NCBI GenBank assembly: GCA_022606495.2
Contig: JAHDVE020007858.1
Coordinates: forward strand, 1 to 64,000
DNA from: Halesus radiatus
Lineage: Eukaryota; Arthropoda; Insecta; Trichoptera; Limnephilidae
DNA: 64,000 nt
Reading direction: 5' to 3'
Below, piece by piece: positions 31,691 through 43,802 of this stretch. Numbering within the stretch: the stretch's first letter is position 1; each line of letters starts with the position of its first letter. Under the pieces are notes generated by a model, which was given only the letters and a program-made list of their open reading frames with translations, searched no databases and was not told where the DNA came from. A program made the translations under genes and the position numbers.

Positions 31691-33420
31691 TTTTAGTTTC
31701 AGTGTCGATAAATCAACGTTTATTGAAAGAACGTTATACAGTTTCATACAATACGACATGTTTAAATATAAGTACAATATGTTACATAATTATATTATTG
31801 TATGGTTTCCATTAGCCGCCTTACTAGGTAAAACCTGTTGAGGCAGGTGACTGGAAATAAAAATTTAAATGTGATGTTATGACAGATTAGGCACTGTTGT
31901 ATTAAAATATTTAAAACGTAATATATCAAAATAGTAATATTCAAATAATAATTCAAATATATTTTTTATAAAAGAGGTGATAAAATTAAATAAAGAAGGT
32001 GATGTGTAAAATAAGTGATCTATATTGTTCGATACATCACAAAAAATAAACATTTATACTTTTGTATTATTTAAAACAAGAAAAAACAACAGAAATATAT
32101 TTAAGGTTAGAATGTAAATGCAGGACAGTAGGTACTATTGGCAATGCAGAAAGAATGGCAAGTTTTATTTCATATCGTCCTTCAATTTCCTTATGATCTT
32201 TTCCCATTAACTATTCAGTGATGTTTTCGTTGAAGTAATACATATTAGTTATTGCTGTGGTCTGAAGTGGCAGTTTTTTGTATGCGTGAGGCTGCCTTAA
32301 TCAAAGATTGTGGTATATTTCGGTATCAAAAGTCTCTCTTGTGTTTTTGTTCTTGGGTTTTTACTATGGGTTATATGCATTGATGATTTTGATACATGGA
32401 TTATTTTCAGCATTACCTTGAGGTATAATTACGTGGCATTTAGAATTCTTAATTGGCTAACTGAAGGACTTTCTGAATATGATTAGCAAGATGACTTTTT
32501 GTATTTTTATCAGAGGATCTAGCAATGAAAAGGCAACTCCCTCCCCAGCCTTCTATTCCATATCCTATATGACTTTGGCATAAGGCAAAGTGGACACTAC
32601 GCAATTGATATAAATCGAGTACATTCTTTTGTATATTAAAAGAATATTTTTTTAATATGCTTTGACAAAAATTCAATAAGCAACATTCTTCCCATTTAAC
32701 TTTTCATTGTATATTCAGCTTTTATAAATACGTCATTCAAAGTTTTTTTCTTTTGATTGTATCATCTGTGAAGCTTATAATAGTGTTATCATTCTTCTTA
32801 AAGTTGGAAAGATTGTTAAAGTATGTTAAAAATAGAATTGGACTTAGCATACTCCCTTGTAGAACTCCGTAATTTATTTCTAATAATTCACTTTTTTCTT
32901 CATTGAGTTTAGGAAGTTGGATCCTATTTTCAATATAGCTTTTAAACCACTGGAGCAGTTTGCCAATAATTTCGAAGTTTTTGAGTTTTTTGTACAATGA
33001 TACTTAATGATATGGAGTCGAACGCTTTGGCAAAGTCGAGAAAAAAACCCTTAACCTTAGTACCACTGTCCAGGTAATTAGCGATGTATTCCGTGAGTGT
33101 TGTGATTATTTCTTGCGTTCCGATTTTGGCCTACAAGCCACAATCCGAGCGATTTTTGTTTTGTTTTTATTATTTTCGCTCTTATATATTGCATTTATGA
33201 TTGCTTCCTTCAGATGGGTAAGAAAAATTCTAGTTTTGAAGATTAGGTTGAATATATGAGTTAGAGGAAGAATAATCTATTGCCTCATGTTTATAAGAAG
33301 TTGACGTGAAATATGGTCGCTTCCCGCGGAGCAGTTTGGCCGCAATTACAGAATTAATCCCTGGATTTTCTTTTCAGTGATATTATAGAAATTAAAAGAG
33401 TGATTTTCTCGTATTTCTTG
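31691..33420 (-). mobile_element. LINE with reverse transcriptase remnants and 3' UTR (jockey/CR1-like)
   Basis: On the minus strand, RT pieces appear in order: TLTEYIANYLDSG (about 33110-33070); KGFFLDFAKAFDSI (about 33055-33010), which is RT motif A with the catalytic Asp; LKNFEIIGKLLQWFKSYI; YGVLQGSMLSPILFL (about 32880-32840), the QG block; FTDDT (about 32765), the FADD box with one substitution but both Asp present; then, in another frame, FALCQSHIGYGIEGWGG (32590-32540). Frameshifts separate the blocks. The 3' UTR runs to an AATAAA-like signal at about 31725 and ends near 31690, within the minisatellite. The upstream part, including the endonuclease, is missing. Confidence 0.75.
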
Positions 33421-33535
33421 GAAATGTTTTTTTAATTTATTTTTTTATAAAATACATGATATTTCTTTATGACATTTACATGGAGTGGATACATTAAATC
33501 ACCATATTAAGTGGTTGCCTGTTTCATATTCACTA

Positions 33536-33612
33536 CGTAACAATTTCCAGACATTTTGTTTTGAAGAGTTTTATTCATTATGTACATTTGTTACTTAATT
33601 TGACTTATTTGC
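33536..33612. mobile_element. PLE-C end fragment
   Basis: CAATTTCCAGACATTTTGTT, TTGAAGAGTTTTATTCATTA and TGTACATTTGTTACTTAATT match the right-hand end of the foldback at 48456-48655. No motif core follows; it is cut off by the RTE-like element. Confidence 0.55.
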
Positions 33613-33624
33613 AAAAAAAGATCT

Positions 33625-33980
33625 CTGAGACGAATGTGTGGTAAAACCATGTATGAGTCTGATGTAAGCGTAATGAGTAAGATTAAGAAATGGACGCTTA
33701 TATGGTTTGGGCATGTGGAGCGAATGAACGAAGAAAGGAGTGTAAGAAGAATTGAATGGAAGAAGAAGCTGGGGACGCCCGAGGAAGACATGGCACCATC
33801 AAGTGAATCAAATACTTGAGTCGGGCCATTTCAGAAGTCGGAATAATAGAAGAGAATGTATGAGACGATGTATGAATGTGAATGAAACAAGAAGTGTATG
33901 CCAAGATCGAGTTGTTTGGCGGTCTGTCCTCTCTGCCTACCCTTGCGGAGAAACTGCGTGATGGTTAGTTAGTTAGTTAG
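33625..33980 (+). mobile_element. RTE-like LINE C-terminal region with GTTAG tail
   Basis: One frame reads KIKKWTLIWFGHVERMNEER (from about 33680), the widespread LKWFGHVxRM motif after the RT thumb of RTE-type and related LINEs. The next reads RSWGRPRKTW (about 33763), then RECMRRCMNVNE, QDRVVWRSVLSAYPCG, then stop and a (GTTA)n tail at 33964-33980. A frameshift lies near 33780-33820. It is the longest of three copies of this family in the window. Confidence 0.75.
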
Positions 33981-34065
33981 TATCCGATATTTAATAGTAC
34001 CTAATATGTAATAGTACTTAGTTATATGTAATAGTATCCAATATTATAAAAGTAATGAATAGTTA
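33981..34065. repeat. Degenerate minisatellite, right part
   Basis: GTACCTAATATGTAATAGTA and TTATATGTAATAGTATCCAA continue the array that stops at 31690. The intervening 2.3 kb is inserted mobile DNA. Confidence 0.6.
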
Positions 34066-34739
34066 TTTTATGAACTTAAATGTACAAATAACTAAAATAA
34101 AATAAAAAAAAAGTATGAAAGGAGAGAGGGGAGGGGAATAAGTACGGAAGAAGAACTTTGGGTACGTGTCAATTCATATTTAATTATCACACACAGTTAC
34201 AACCAAAAGGTCATTTCACGCAACTTTTTCATTCCTCTTTCCGTTTTTAGATGGCAGTTCACCGTAAAGCGTAAAATTATCAAAAGTGGAAAGTCATTTT
34301 GAAATAACATTTCCCGATATAAAGTTGGCCAGACGTCTGCCGTATATGAAAATGGCAGCCAATTTTGTAAATAGTATTATTTGTAAAAAAATACCAAGGC
34401 TCGAAACTTATTAATATTAAATAGCAATTAAAAACACGATTTCACCTTTGACTGACCAACAGCGAAACGGAGATCCAGCATTTTTAAAAGTCGCTTAGGA
34501 GCTTAAAACAATTAGTTTTTTAAATACAACCTAATCATCCTCAGCACAGGAACCCCGGCGAGGAAGACTAAGAAAAAACATTGTGAATAATTTTATTAGG
34601 TTTGTAATTTTTCGTTTTTTGCTTTTTTAAAAAGAAAAACAAACATTTCCGGTTACCTGACAATATTTTAAAATCTCCTACTACCATCACAGTAAGCGGA
34701 AGATGTTGTACGAGTCGTGATGTAGAAAATTCATTAACC
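34066..34739. other. No clear feature; right part may be decayed LINE
   Basis: No motif is readable before the LEYASQVW block that follows. Confidence 0.35.
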
Positions 34740-35215
34740 TTAAAACGATGAAAATCTTTTCTCACTAGAATACGCGTCACAAGTATGGAACCCACAATAC
34801 AAAACATATGTGCACAACTTGGAGCGTATTAAAAATCATTTTCTACCATACCTAGATTTCCGTAGTTACCGTCTCCATCTAAATCACTAAGAGTCGGCGG
34901 CGTTTTTATATACGAGTATTATGTTGTAGTTTGAAAATTGAAGAATCTCGGCTGATGTAATTTATCTGCAGAAAATTGATAGATTCACCGCAGATTGCCA
35001 GGAACTCCTACAACGGATCCTCCTACGAGTTCCAAATAGACTAAACAGATCTGACCAAATTCTTGGCCTCCCTCGATGGAATACTAATTCCAAACAAACC
35101 TCCTTCATCTATCAGGCATCACTCGTTTTTAATACACACAACCGAAAATTTAACATTTATAACTATGCACATTCATCTCATATTATGCCCATTCTATTAA
35201 ATTTCTTCCTTTAGA
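34740..35215 (+). mobile_element. LINE C-terminal region (jockey-like), further family
   Basis: From 34762 it reads SLEYASQVWNPQYKTY, VHNLERIKNHFLPYLDFR: the post-RT LEYAS-VWNP and IERIQ-KFLxYL-F motifs of jockey-like LINEs. After a frameshift it continues at about 34975 with DRFTADCQELLQRI, LLRVPNRLNRSDQ and a stop at about 35215. A pyrimidine-rich 3' UTR follows to about 35400. The RT catalytic region is missing. Confidence 0.7.
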
Positions 35216-35459
35216 CGTTATTTTTCTTTTTGTGTGATATCGTATAACACGATACGATATTACATATATATTTCAATTAGATCGATCCCCCAACCCCCTT
35301 CCATTCCACACCCCATTTTAAAAATTTGTTAGGTAACATTTAAATTTATGTTTATTCTTTTATTTCAAATTTCTTTTTTTAAATCAGTAGACTCACTTAT
35401 ATATGCCACCTAAGTGGAAACATGTAGGTAAATAAATATCACCCACATATTATTTTAAA

Positions 35460-37943
35460 CTGTTGGGACTCCCAAATAGGCAAAAAACAACAAAAAAAAT
35501 TTGATTAAAACTAAGTTGGAACATTCGCCCGCAGTCCCCTCTAATCCCGCAGCAGCAATAGGATTCTTGGTGCGTAGCGGCGTTTATCATAATCTTCGAA
35601 TGGTGTTTTTATGTAAACTATTGGGGCTCTAAAATAGACAAAAAGTAACATAAACAATCTGTTTCAAACTAAGTTGGAACATCCGCCCGCAGTCCCCTGT
35701 TATCCCGCAGCAGCAATAGGATTCTTGGTGCGTAGCGGCGTTTATCATAATCTTCGAATGGTGTTTTTATGTAAACTATTGGGACTCTAAAATAGACAAA
35801 AAGTAACATAAACAATCTGTTTCAAACTAAGTTGGAACATTCGCCCGCAGTCCCCTCTAATCCCGCAGCAGCAATAGGATTCTTGGTGCGTAGCGGCGTT
35901 TATCATAATCTTCGAATGGTGTTTTTATGTAAACTATTGGGACTCTAAAATAGACAAAAAGTAACATAAACAATCTGTTTCAAACTAAGTTGGAACATCC
36001 GCCCGCAGTCCCCTGTTATCCCGCAGCAGCAATAGGATTCTTGGTGCGTAGCGGCGTTTATCATAATCTTCGAATGGTGTTTTTATGTAAACTATTGGGA
36101 CTCTAAAATAGACAAAAAGTAACATAAACAATCTGTTTCAAACTAAGTTGGAACATCCGCCCGCGAATCCTGTTATCACCAGCAATAAGTTCTTGGTGCG
36201 TAGCGGCGTTTATCATAATCTTCAGAATGGTGTTTTTATGTAAACTGTTGGGACTCTAAAATAGACAAAAAGTAACATAACAATCTGTTTCCAAACTAAG
36301 TTGAACATCACTTACCAGTCCTGTTATCCCAGCAGCAATAGGATTCTTGGTGCGTAGCGGCGTTTATCATAATCTTCGAATGGTGTTTTTATGTAAACTA
36401 TTGGGACTCTAAAATAGACAAAAAGTAACATAAACAATCTGTTTCAAACTAAGTTGGAACATTCGCCCGCAGTCCCCTCTAATCCCGCAGCAGCAATAGG
36501 ATTCTTGGTGCGTAGCGGCGTTTATCATAATCTTCGAATGGTGTTTTTTATGTAAACTATTGGGACTCTAAAATAGACAAAAAGTAACATAAACAATCTG
36601 TTTCAAACTATGTTGGAACATCCGCCCGCAGTCCCCTCTAATCCCGCAGCAGCAATAGGATTCTTGGTGCGTAGCGGCGTTTATCATAATCTTCGAATGG
36701 TGTTTTTATGTAAACTATTGGGGCTCTAAAATAGACAAAAAGTAACATAAACAATCTGTTTCAAACTAAGTTGGAACATCCGCCCGCAGTCCCCTCTTAT
36801 CCCGCAGCAGCAATAGGATTCTTGGTGCGTAGCGGCGTTTATCATAATCTTCGAATGGTGTTTTTTATGTAAACTATTGGGACTCTAAAATAGACAAAAA
36901 GTAACATAAACAATCTGTTTCAAACTATGTTGGAACATCGCCCGCAGTCCCCTGTTATCCCACGCAGCAGCAAGGATTCTTGGTGCGTAGCACGTTTATC
37001 ATAATCTTCAGATAGTGTTTTTTATGCTATTGGGACTCTAAAATAGACAAAAAGTAACATAAACAATCTGTTTCAAACTATGTTGGAACATCGCCACAAT
37101 CCCCTCTAATCCCGCAGCAGCAATAGGATTCTTGGTGCGTAGCGGCGTTTATCATAATCTTCGAATGGTGTTTTTATGTAAACTATTGGGACTCTAAAAT
37201 AGACAAAAAGTAACATAAACAATCTGTTTCAAACTAAGTTGGAACATTCGCCCGCAGTCCCCTCTAATCCCGCAGCAGCAATAGGATTCTTGGTGCGTAG
37301 CGGCGTTTATCATAATCTTCGAATGGTGTTTTTATGTAAACTATTGGGACTCTAAAATAGACAAAAAGTAACATAAACAATCTGTTTCAAACTAAGTTGG
37401 AACATCCGCCCGCAGTCCCCTCTTATCCCGCAGCAGCAATAGGATTCTTGGTGCGTAGCGGCGTTTATCATAATCTTCGAATGGTGTTTTTTATGTAAAC
37501 TATTGGGACTCTAAAATAGACAAAAAGTAACATAAACAATCTGTTTCAAACTAAGTTGGAACATTCGCCCGCAGTCCCCTCTAATCCCGCAGCAGCAATA
37601 GGATTCTTGGTGCGTAGCGGCGTTTATCATAATCTTCGAATGGTGTTTTTTATGTAAACTATTGGGACTCTAAAATAGACAAAAAGTAACATAAACAATA
37701 TGTTTCAAACTATGTTGGAACATCCGCCCGCAGTCCCCTCTAATCCCGCAGCAGCAATAGGATTCTTGGTGCGTAGCGGCGTTTATCATAATCTTCGAAT
37801 GGTGTTTTTTATGTAAACTATTGGGACTCTAAAATAGACAAAAAGTAACATAAACAATCTGTTTCAAACTAAGTTGGAACATTCGCCCGCAGTCCCCTCT
37901 TATCCCGCAGCAGCAATAGAATTCTTGGTGCGTAGCGACGTTA
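35460..37943. repeat. Satellite array, 158-bp unit, about 16 copies
   Basis: The phase word GGATTCTTGGTGCGTAGCGG recurs at 35561, 35719, 35877 and 36035, exactly 158 bp apart, and onwards to 37921. A unit combines a GC-rich block (CGCCCGCAGTCCCCTNTNAT) with an AT-rich block (AAAATAGACAAAAAGTAACA). The first unit is diverged, as expected at an array edge, and the last breaks at GTAGCGACGTTACTG. Many units alternate between an ACATTCGCC...CTCTAATCC type and an ACATCCGCC...CTGTTATCC or CTCTTATCC type, suggesting a 316-bp dimer. Units at about 36150-36340 and 36930-37110 are full of short indels. Confidence 0.95.
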
Positions 37944-38249
37944 CTGTCGTTGTAATTTGATTGAGACGCGTTTATACATGTTTATTATTTTATTTATTCA
38001 TTAGTTACATAAAAATATTTTACATTAAAAAAACCTTGACAGTCCAACTAGGAAGTTCCGTTTTAGGAGAGTCAATCATCATATCTTACTTAACATTTTT
38101 TTATCCATATAGTGAACCACTCTCTAAGCCAGAATATATTTATTCTGATATATCTGTACACCCCTGGAATATTTAAAATTTATTAAAAAAAAAGTGATGT
38201 AGTAGGTAATGGAGTTACAACTGGCCAGAGCTAATTGGAGGATGGAAAC
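37944..38249. other. No feature recognised
   Basis: AT-rich spacer between the satellite and a LINE fragment. Confidence 0.4.
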
Positions 38250-38740
38250 CTCATACTTACGAGTGACCCATGTTGTAGGATGGAGGAAACACAGAAGCCG
38301 GCAAATCATTCCACAGCCGAGCTGTTGAACACAAGTACGAGTCCTAGAAGCGACCCGTTCTCATGTGACAGATGTCAATTGTGTCCATTAAAATACCGGT
38401 AAAACAAGGACAGCATTCCCACCTGACGTCTGTGCTCCAAAGATTGCAGTCCGTTCGTTAAGATAGGCAATCTATCAAACGGACCGCCCGTTTCTGCACA
38501 GAGTCGAGTTTTTTTCAGACTATTTTATCAGATATTTTGGGACTCCCGACCAGAGGTGGCTGCTAAATTCTACAGTAGGGCGCACTTGCAATTTGTACAG
38601 GGTCCGCAGTTGTGTAGTATTAAAGTATCCGCGTGCTCTGTACAATACACCCGGCTTCTGAGAGGTTAACTTTACTCTGGCTTCGATGGAGCCCCCATAG
38701 CTGATCTGGTCACTTAAGGTTACAACAAACAATATATCAT
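38250..38740 (-). mobile_element. LINE-J copy c, C-terminal part
   Basis: On the minus strand it reads VTLSDQISYGGSIEARVKLT, YRARGYFNTTQLRTLYKLQV and RPTVEFSSHLWSGVPKYL. After frameshifts it gives DICHMRTGRF near 38360 and ARLWNDLPASVFPPTYNM (about 38320-38265), the conserved end of the jockey-like ORF2. The reverse-transcriptase core is missing. A tRNA-like fragment abuts it at 38758. Confidence 0.75.
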
Positions 38741-38757
38741 GTATGTAGGTATATTAG

Positions 38758-38848
38758 ATAATTTTTTTTACGCATGGCCAGTTCGAACCCGTGACCTCGT
38801 ATCGTGGAATCGCAGCCGGGGATCTTAACCACTCAGCAATGTAGGCTG
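38758..38848 (-). mobile_element. Isolated tRNA-like SINE head
   Basis: On the minus strand it carries TGAGTGGTTAAGATCCCCGG, then a GAGGTCACGGGTTCGAAC region with an intact B box (GGTTCGAACTGG, one base off consensus). It resembles the TGGTTGAGTGGTTA head variant of family A, but no family A body is attached. Confidence 0.55.
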
Positions 38849-40459
38849 ATAATATGTAATGACAAGGACCTAACGACCGATGTAAGTTGAATAAAAAAAT
38901 GTTTTGCAATGCAGCTTTATACTTAGTTTGAATTTTCGCTTGTGGTTTGGGTGCCATAATTGATTTGACAGTAAAAGTAATGCCCTGTGACGACTATTAA
39001 TATCTCTAAGCAAAGAAATAAAGAAACCTCAATTCGAAATTTTTATTTCATTCCAAACATATTTTTTTTAAATATACCTAAATAAAGTTCTTAAGTAGGT
39101 ACCTGCTTTTATTTTCAATATCGAAAATATTATACCCAAAGTAACCTTCTTCTTTTGAATATGTAATCTGTGGCTAACCAGAGTGGTATATCTATGGACT
39201 AACCTCAATACAACACGGAGGGCTCAATGTTTTTCATACTAATTTTAAAACATTATAGCAACAGTGTTACATACTGGATTTCATTCAAACTACTCTATAA
39301 ACCTTCCCAGTACTAATAAGACCAAACTGTGCTATTTTCAGAGAAACCGGTGTAGTAATTATCGATAAAAATCGAGGACAGACAGACAAACATTCAATTT
39401 TATATATAGAGTTCATAAATGTGTATAAAGAATGAACAAATAATAGGTTTTCACTCAAGTGTCTTAATTATTCAATTACAGAAGAAAAAGTTGGAAGTTT
39501 AGCGTATGGTGATGAGGTGGTGGGAGGGAGGAGAAGGAAATGGATCTATTCTAATAATAATGTGTATTTTGTGAATGCTATTTATTGATTTTAGATTTGA
39601 AGTTCACTATATGAAGTGTTGAAAATGTGTGAAGCGCGTTAGTATTTCAGTGATATTATTATATATAGGTACTTCGGGGAATATTGTTAGATCACTTACG
39701 GTAACATAATATCCACTTATCTCTTGTATTATAATATCGCATGTAAATGATCCTCGAAATAATTCCTCGAGGGATTCGGGATACCGTGACTAATTATTCC
39801 CATTAGCGATGTAATCCCCGACTAGTTGGAGCCCTGGCAATACTAAACTTTGGCAATACAAAACTATTTGCCGAGGGCGATCTGTTAACAAACCCGTGTT
39901 CTGAACGTATATAGTACAAAACAAGCTGATTATCACTGTTGGTTATTTAAGAAATAAACTTTTGTAAAAAGGCACGAATAATGAGAATGCTCAATTATTA
40001 AGGATATTTCTTAGGTCAGTAGTATGTGGAAAAAAAATTAATTCTAGCTGGTTTACGAAAACTTTAATAAGTATAGCACTTAATAGAATTATTTATTATT
40101 CCGCTTTATTTTCCTTCATTTAAATAAGTAATTACCTTTTTACCTACTCACTAATCAACAGTCCTGCAAAAATAAGTTTAGAATTATATAAGGTATGTTT
40201 CATTGATGTGTGGAATATCCTGTATCAGTGACCAGCCTGGTTTTGGTGAATCAGTATCTCGATGAGCACAAAATGACAGCAAATCTGTTTGGTGAAAAAT
40301 AAATTATTTGTACCTGTTTACCAATAAATCTAAAAACACAAAACGAATTGTATTTAAAAATATGTTTACCTATCAATAAAACCACTACGAAGAAGAAAGG
40401 GATTCTAAGCTAGAGGCTTAATAGGCAAATGCTCGTATTATTCTAGTTGAAATATAAAC
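38849..40459. other. No gene recognised; repeat-like tail near 39330-39420
   Basis: 39340-39415 (GAGAAACCGGTGTAGTAATT, GACAGACAGACAAACATTC) has the look of a widespread insect repeat tail, but has no second copy here. The rest is AT-rich. Confidence 0.35.
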
Positions 40460-40883
40460 TGACGGCCTCCATGGTCGAGGGGTAAGGCTCTCGACTACGA
40501 ATCCGAAGGTCGCGGGTTCAAATCCCGGCGTGCGCAAGTAATTTTATTTAATTAATTTGTGTTGTTTCACAATTAATTCATTTAAAAATAATATAGAGTA
40601 TATTTGCGCACGTTCCAGAGTGGAAGATACTCTCAGTATCGCCCTGGTGAAAGACCACCATTCAGAATTGAAACGTTGCTTGAAATGGCTTTTAGCCGTG
40701 TTTGGTGACCAGATCTGAATAGCCAGGTATTCCCCCCACCTTCCTCTTCCCCTTCTCCTTCCCCTCCCCAATACCTTCAGCCTCACAACATTCCCCAATT
40801 GGGAATGCCATAGTCTCACTGGCTCCAGACGGTTGGGAGCAGTTGGGACTCTTGTGAGGTATTCATATAAAAAAAAAAAAAAA
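40460..40883 (+). mobile_element. SINE family A, copy 6, full length with poly(A)
   Basis: The best complete copy: head GACGGCCTCCATGGTCGAGG at 40460, perfect B box GGTTCAAATCC, body, tail TGTGAGGTATTCATAT and a 15-base A run at 40869-40883. The good preservation and A tail indicate a recent insertion. Confidence 0.92.
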
Positions 40884-42594
40884 TGTAACTTAGAAAAGTT
40901 TAGTCATATTAAAATAGATCGTTGCCTCCAAAATTCTTAGTAAAAATAAGATTACTAATACTCCCAAAGTAGTGCTCGAAAGGTTCGACCCTACCAATCA
41001 GCAAGTTATCAACGTACGCAGACGAACGTAGATATTAACCGTCTTACCGTTTTTTCTTTACATATATTTTTTTAAATTTTATCCAATACATAAATATATT
41101 GTTGGGGAACACATAAAACATGAATTCTGTGTTTAGTGTATTTACAGGGATATTGACATAATTAGAGCCATGTTAAATCAGTTGACAGGACCGACAAGGA
41201 AGGGTTGGAAGAAATCATTTCAGAGAGAGAGCAAGTAAGTACTAAAAAATATTTCTTAAAGTTAGAATATCTTGAAAAAAACTAATAATAGTATTATTTT
41301 CATCAACGAATTTGGCTGCTGCCGAATAAGAGTTTAATTAAATTTCTTTGCAATAAAACGATAAATCAGAGTTTTCATAAATCTCTGCCATGACAAGTGA
41401 CTTAGGCGATGAAGAGCCCTGGTGGAGTTAGAGTGTACCCACGTAAATGCCATAATGAGTTTCGCTCAAAGGCCGTTGAGACTAGGTTGAAGTGGGGTAT
41501 CCAAAGGTTGGCAATTGCGTTCAACCATCCACCAAAACTTAACAATCTAACCTAAAATGTTGTAAGCCCCAAAAAGAGATATTGCTCTCCGAGGATTGAC
41601 ACAATCGTCACTATGGCATTTAGAGTGCGGCCAGGAAGTGGTTTTATTCACTATTGAACTGCAAAAAGTTTTGCACTTTAAAATTAATGAAATGTAATCT
41701 CTCCTTTGACATTACGCCAAAAAATAGACTAGATTTTTTTACCCGCTTTAAAAATCATTATTTTTCTTTTTTTACTTTTTCAAAGAGAGACACATTCCTG
41801 GATTACGAATAATCCAACAGTATTTGAATTCCTCCCATTCTTTATTGGATGTGATTGATTGAAGTCAGCTTTATCTCTTTCTTTGTGAAATTCTTAGCTG
41901 GTTTTGATATCCGTTTATTGTAAATAGTGAAAGTCTTACACTATTTAAAAAGTATTTTTGATAATATTTTGAAATCACAAAAAAACGTTTTAAAAAGAAG
42001 ACTGCAATGAGATATTTAAAAATTTTACCTGAACAAAAGATTGACTCTTGAGAGTAGATGGACCACCAACTCTGTTTGGCAGATGCACCTTGCTTCATTC
42101 ATATTCACGCATTGTCTCATACATACTCTTTTGGTATTCTGACTCATTACAAGACCCATTAAAATTTGTTAACTTAAAAAGAAAATTTTGTAATTTTAAT
42201 GGTTTCCTCTGCACTGAATTAATTTACCTTTGAAGAATGTCGAAGTTCATTTCGTTGCTTTTATACTTTTAATTTAAAATTTATTATGTATTTTAAATTT
42301 CATTTTCTTTTTCTACTATTATTTTTAAGTCTTCCACTGCACTGATTCCATTATCATTTGATAGACAATGTCCTTCACAATTATTGTACAGGCGAACTCC
42401 TAATGCAGAAGACAATATACATTCTCAATGAACATGTTGAGAAAAATAAAATAAAATAAAAATAGTTCACGTTCTCGATTCAATCAACGCGATGTTGGTA
42501 CAATTGGTAATATGATCATGTAATGTCTCGTACAGATTTATGAGCATATCTGTTAAGATAGCCAAAAACCAAATAACAAACAATGATAAAATGT
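40884..42594. other. No feature recognised
   Basis: About 1.7 kb; frames at 41871-42098 and 42048-42233 lack any motif. Confidence 0.4.
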
Positions 42595-42656
42595 TCATTA
42601 TATAATTGAAAATACACTTTGTATATACCACATTATTTAAAATATATAAATATTTC

Positions 42657-42689
42657 TACTTGTTTCGATAGCAATGCTATCATCTTCAG
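42657..42689 (-). ncRNA. Hammerhead-like motif, PLE-B left copy
   Basis: On the minus strand: CTGAAGA, extra T, stem GATAGC, loop ATT, stem GCTATC, GAAAC-AA-GTA. Identical to the plus-strand copy at 43770. Confidence 0.5.
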
Positions 42690-42922
42690 GAATAAATGAA
42701 TACTAAAAAATAATTTCAAGTATAGAAAAATGATAAAAAATTTAAAAAATTTAAAACCAAACTTTAAGAATATACAAAATATGAGCATAAACAAAAATGA
42801 ATTAAAGTAGGTAAGTAACACATCAAATATTAATAATACTAAATGTTAATGACAAAATAATTATAAAACATTGAATAATACATTTAAATTAGAAATATAA
42901 ATAAAAATTATTATTATTAATA

Positions 42923-43468
42923 TTAATATGAAAATAAATTTAAGAGATAGCTATTTTTAAAAAATATTTGATTATTTATTAAATTTAATTCGCTATTAAC
43001 ACTTTTTCTTATTTCTAAAATTTCAAATTTATCTAATTGTAAACCAGTTGTATTTGTATGTAAAACTTTTAAACCTTTATTTATATCAAACGAATGATTG
43101 GTTTCTAAAATATGATTTGCAAATTCAGAATAGTTGTTATTATTTAAACATCTTAGGTGTTCCTTAACCCTAATACTGAAATTTCTACAAGTCTTTCCGA
43201 TGTAAAAATCGTTGCAATCATTACAAATCAATTTATATACTCCCGATTTATTCAAAATATTATCTTTATTTTTGTTATTTAAAATATATTTTTTTAATTT
43301 ATTATTGGTATAAAAAGCTGGTTGGATAGTATTTGGCAAGTTTTTAATTATTAAATTTGCGGTATTGTTATTTAAAAATAATATTTTTCTCCATTGTTTA
43401 TTAACATCAGTTATTTGTTGATATACATAAGATTTAATAAATTTTTTCTTAAGCTTTTTGTTTAACAT
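42923..43468 (-). CDS. PLE-B GIY-YIG endonuclease, C-terminal 181-residue frame
   Basis: An intact frame from ATG to stop, though the ATG is probably internal to a longer ORF whose RT is missing. Residues 1-70 are Lys/Asn-rich linker. SGVYKL at 75-80 and FYIG at 88-91 form the GIY-YIG halves with Cys82 and Cys85 between them, the Cys pair typical of Penelope-like endonucleases. R95/R100 and EH at 103-104 follow, and HILETNH at 119-125 fits the conserved His/Asn block downstream. The protein would be the DNA-nicking domain. Composition is extremely A/T-biased (many AAT/AAA codons). It is less broken than any other mobile-element frame in the window, but without RT it cannot be autonomous. Confidence 0.8.
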   Translation of the reverse strand: MLNKKLKKKFIKSYVYQQITDVNKQWRKILFLNNNTANLIIKNLPNTIQPAFYTNNKLKKYILNNKNKDNILNKSGVYKLICNDCNDFYIGKTCRNFSIRVKEHLRCLNNNNYSEFANHILETNHSFDINKGLKVLHTNTTGLQLDKFEILEIRKSVNSELNLINNQIFFKNSYLLNLFSY

Positions 43469-43769
43469 ATTGTTTATTAATTTAGTACTATAACCATTAT
43501 TTATTGCAATCTGTTTAATTATATTTAATTATGTATATCCACAAATAACTGATGTTAATAAACAATGGAGAAAAATATAATTTTTAAATAACAATACCGC
43601 AAATTTAATAATTAAAAACTTGCCAAATACTATCCACCTCATACTTACCTACTTTAATTCATTTTTGTTTATGCTCATATTTTGTATATTCTTAAATTTT
43701 TGTTTTAAATTTTTTAAATTTTTTATCATTTTTCTATACTTGAAATTATTTTTTAGTATTCATTTATTC

Positions 43770-43802
43770 CTGAAGATGATAGCATTGCTATCGAAACAAG
43801 TA
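43770..43802 (+). ncRNA. Hammerhead-like motif, PLE-B right copy
   Basis: CTGAAGA, T, GATAGC-ATT-GCTATC, GAAAC-AA-GTA. Compared with the 53102 copy (GAAAGC-GTC-GCTTTC) the third stem pair changes from T-A to A-T on both strands of the stem: a compensatory change. Stem III would be two pairs (A-U, C-G) with a two-base loop. Confidence 0.5.

Noticed and set aside
35460..37943. CRISPR-like array
   Set aside because: Units are contiguous 158-bp repeats without unique spacers, in eukaryotic DNA.
39330..39420. Repeat tail with GACAGACAGACAAAC
   Set aside because: It resembles widespread insect repeats, but there is no second copy in the window to define it.
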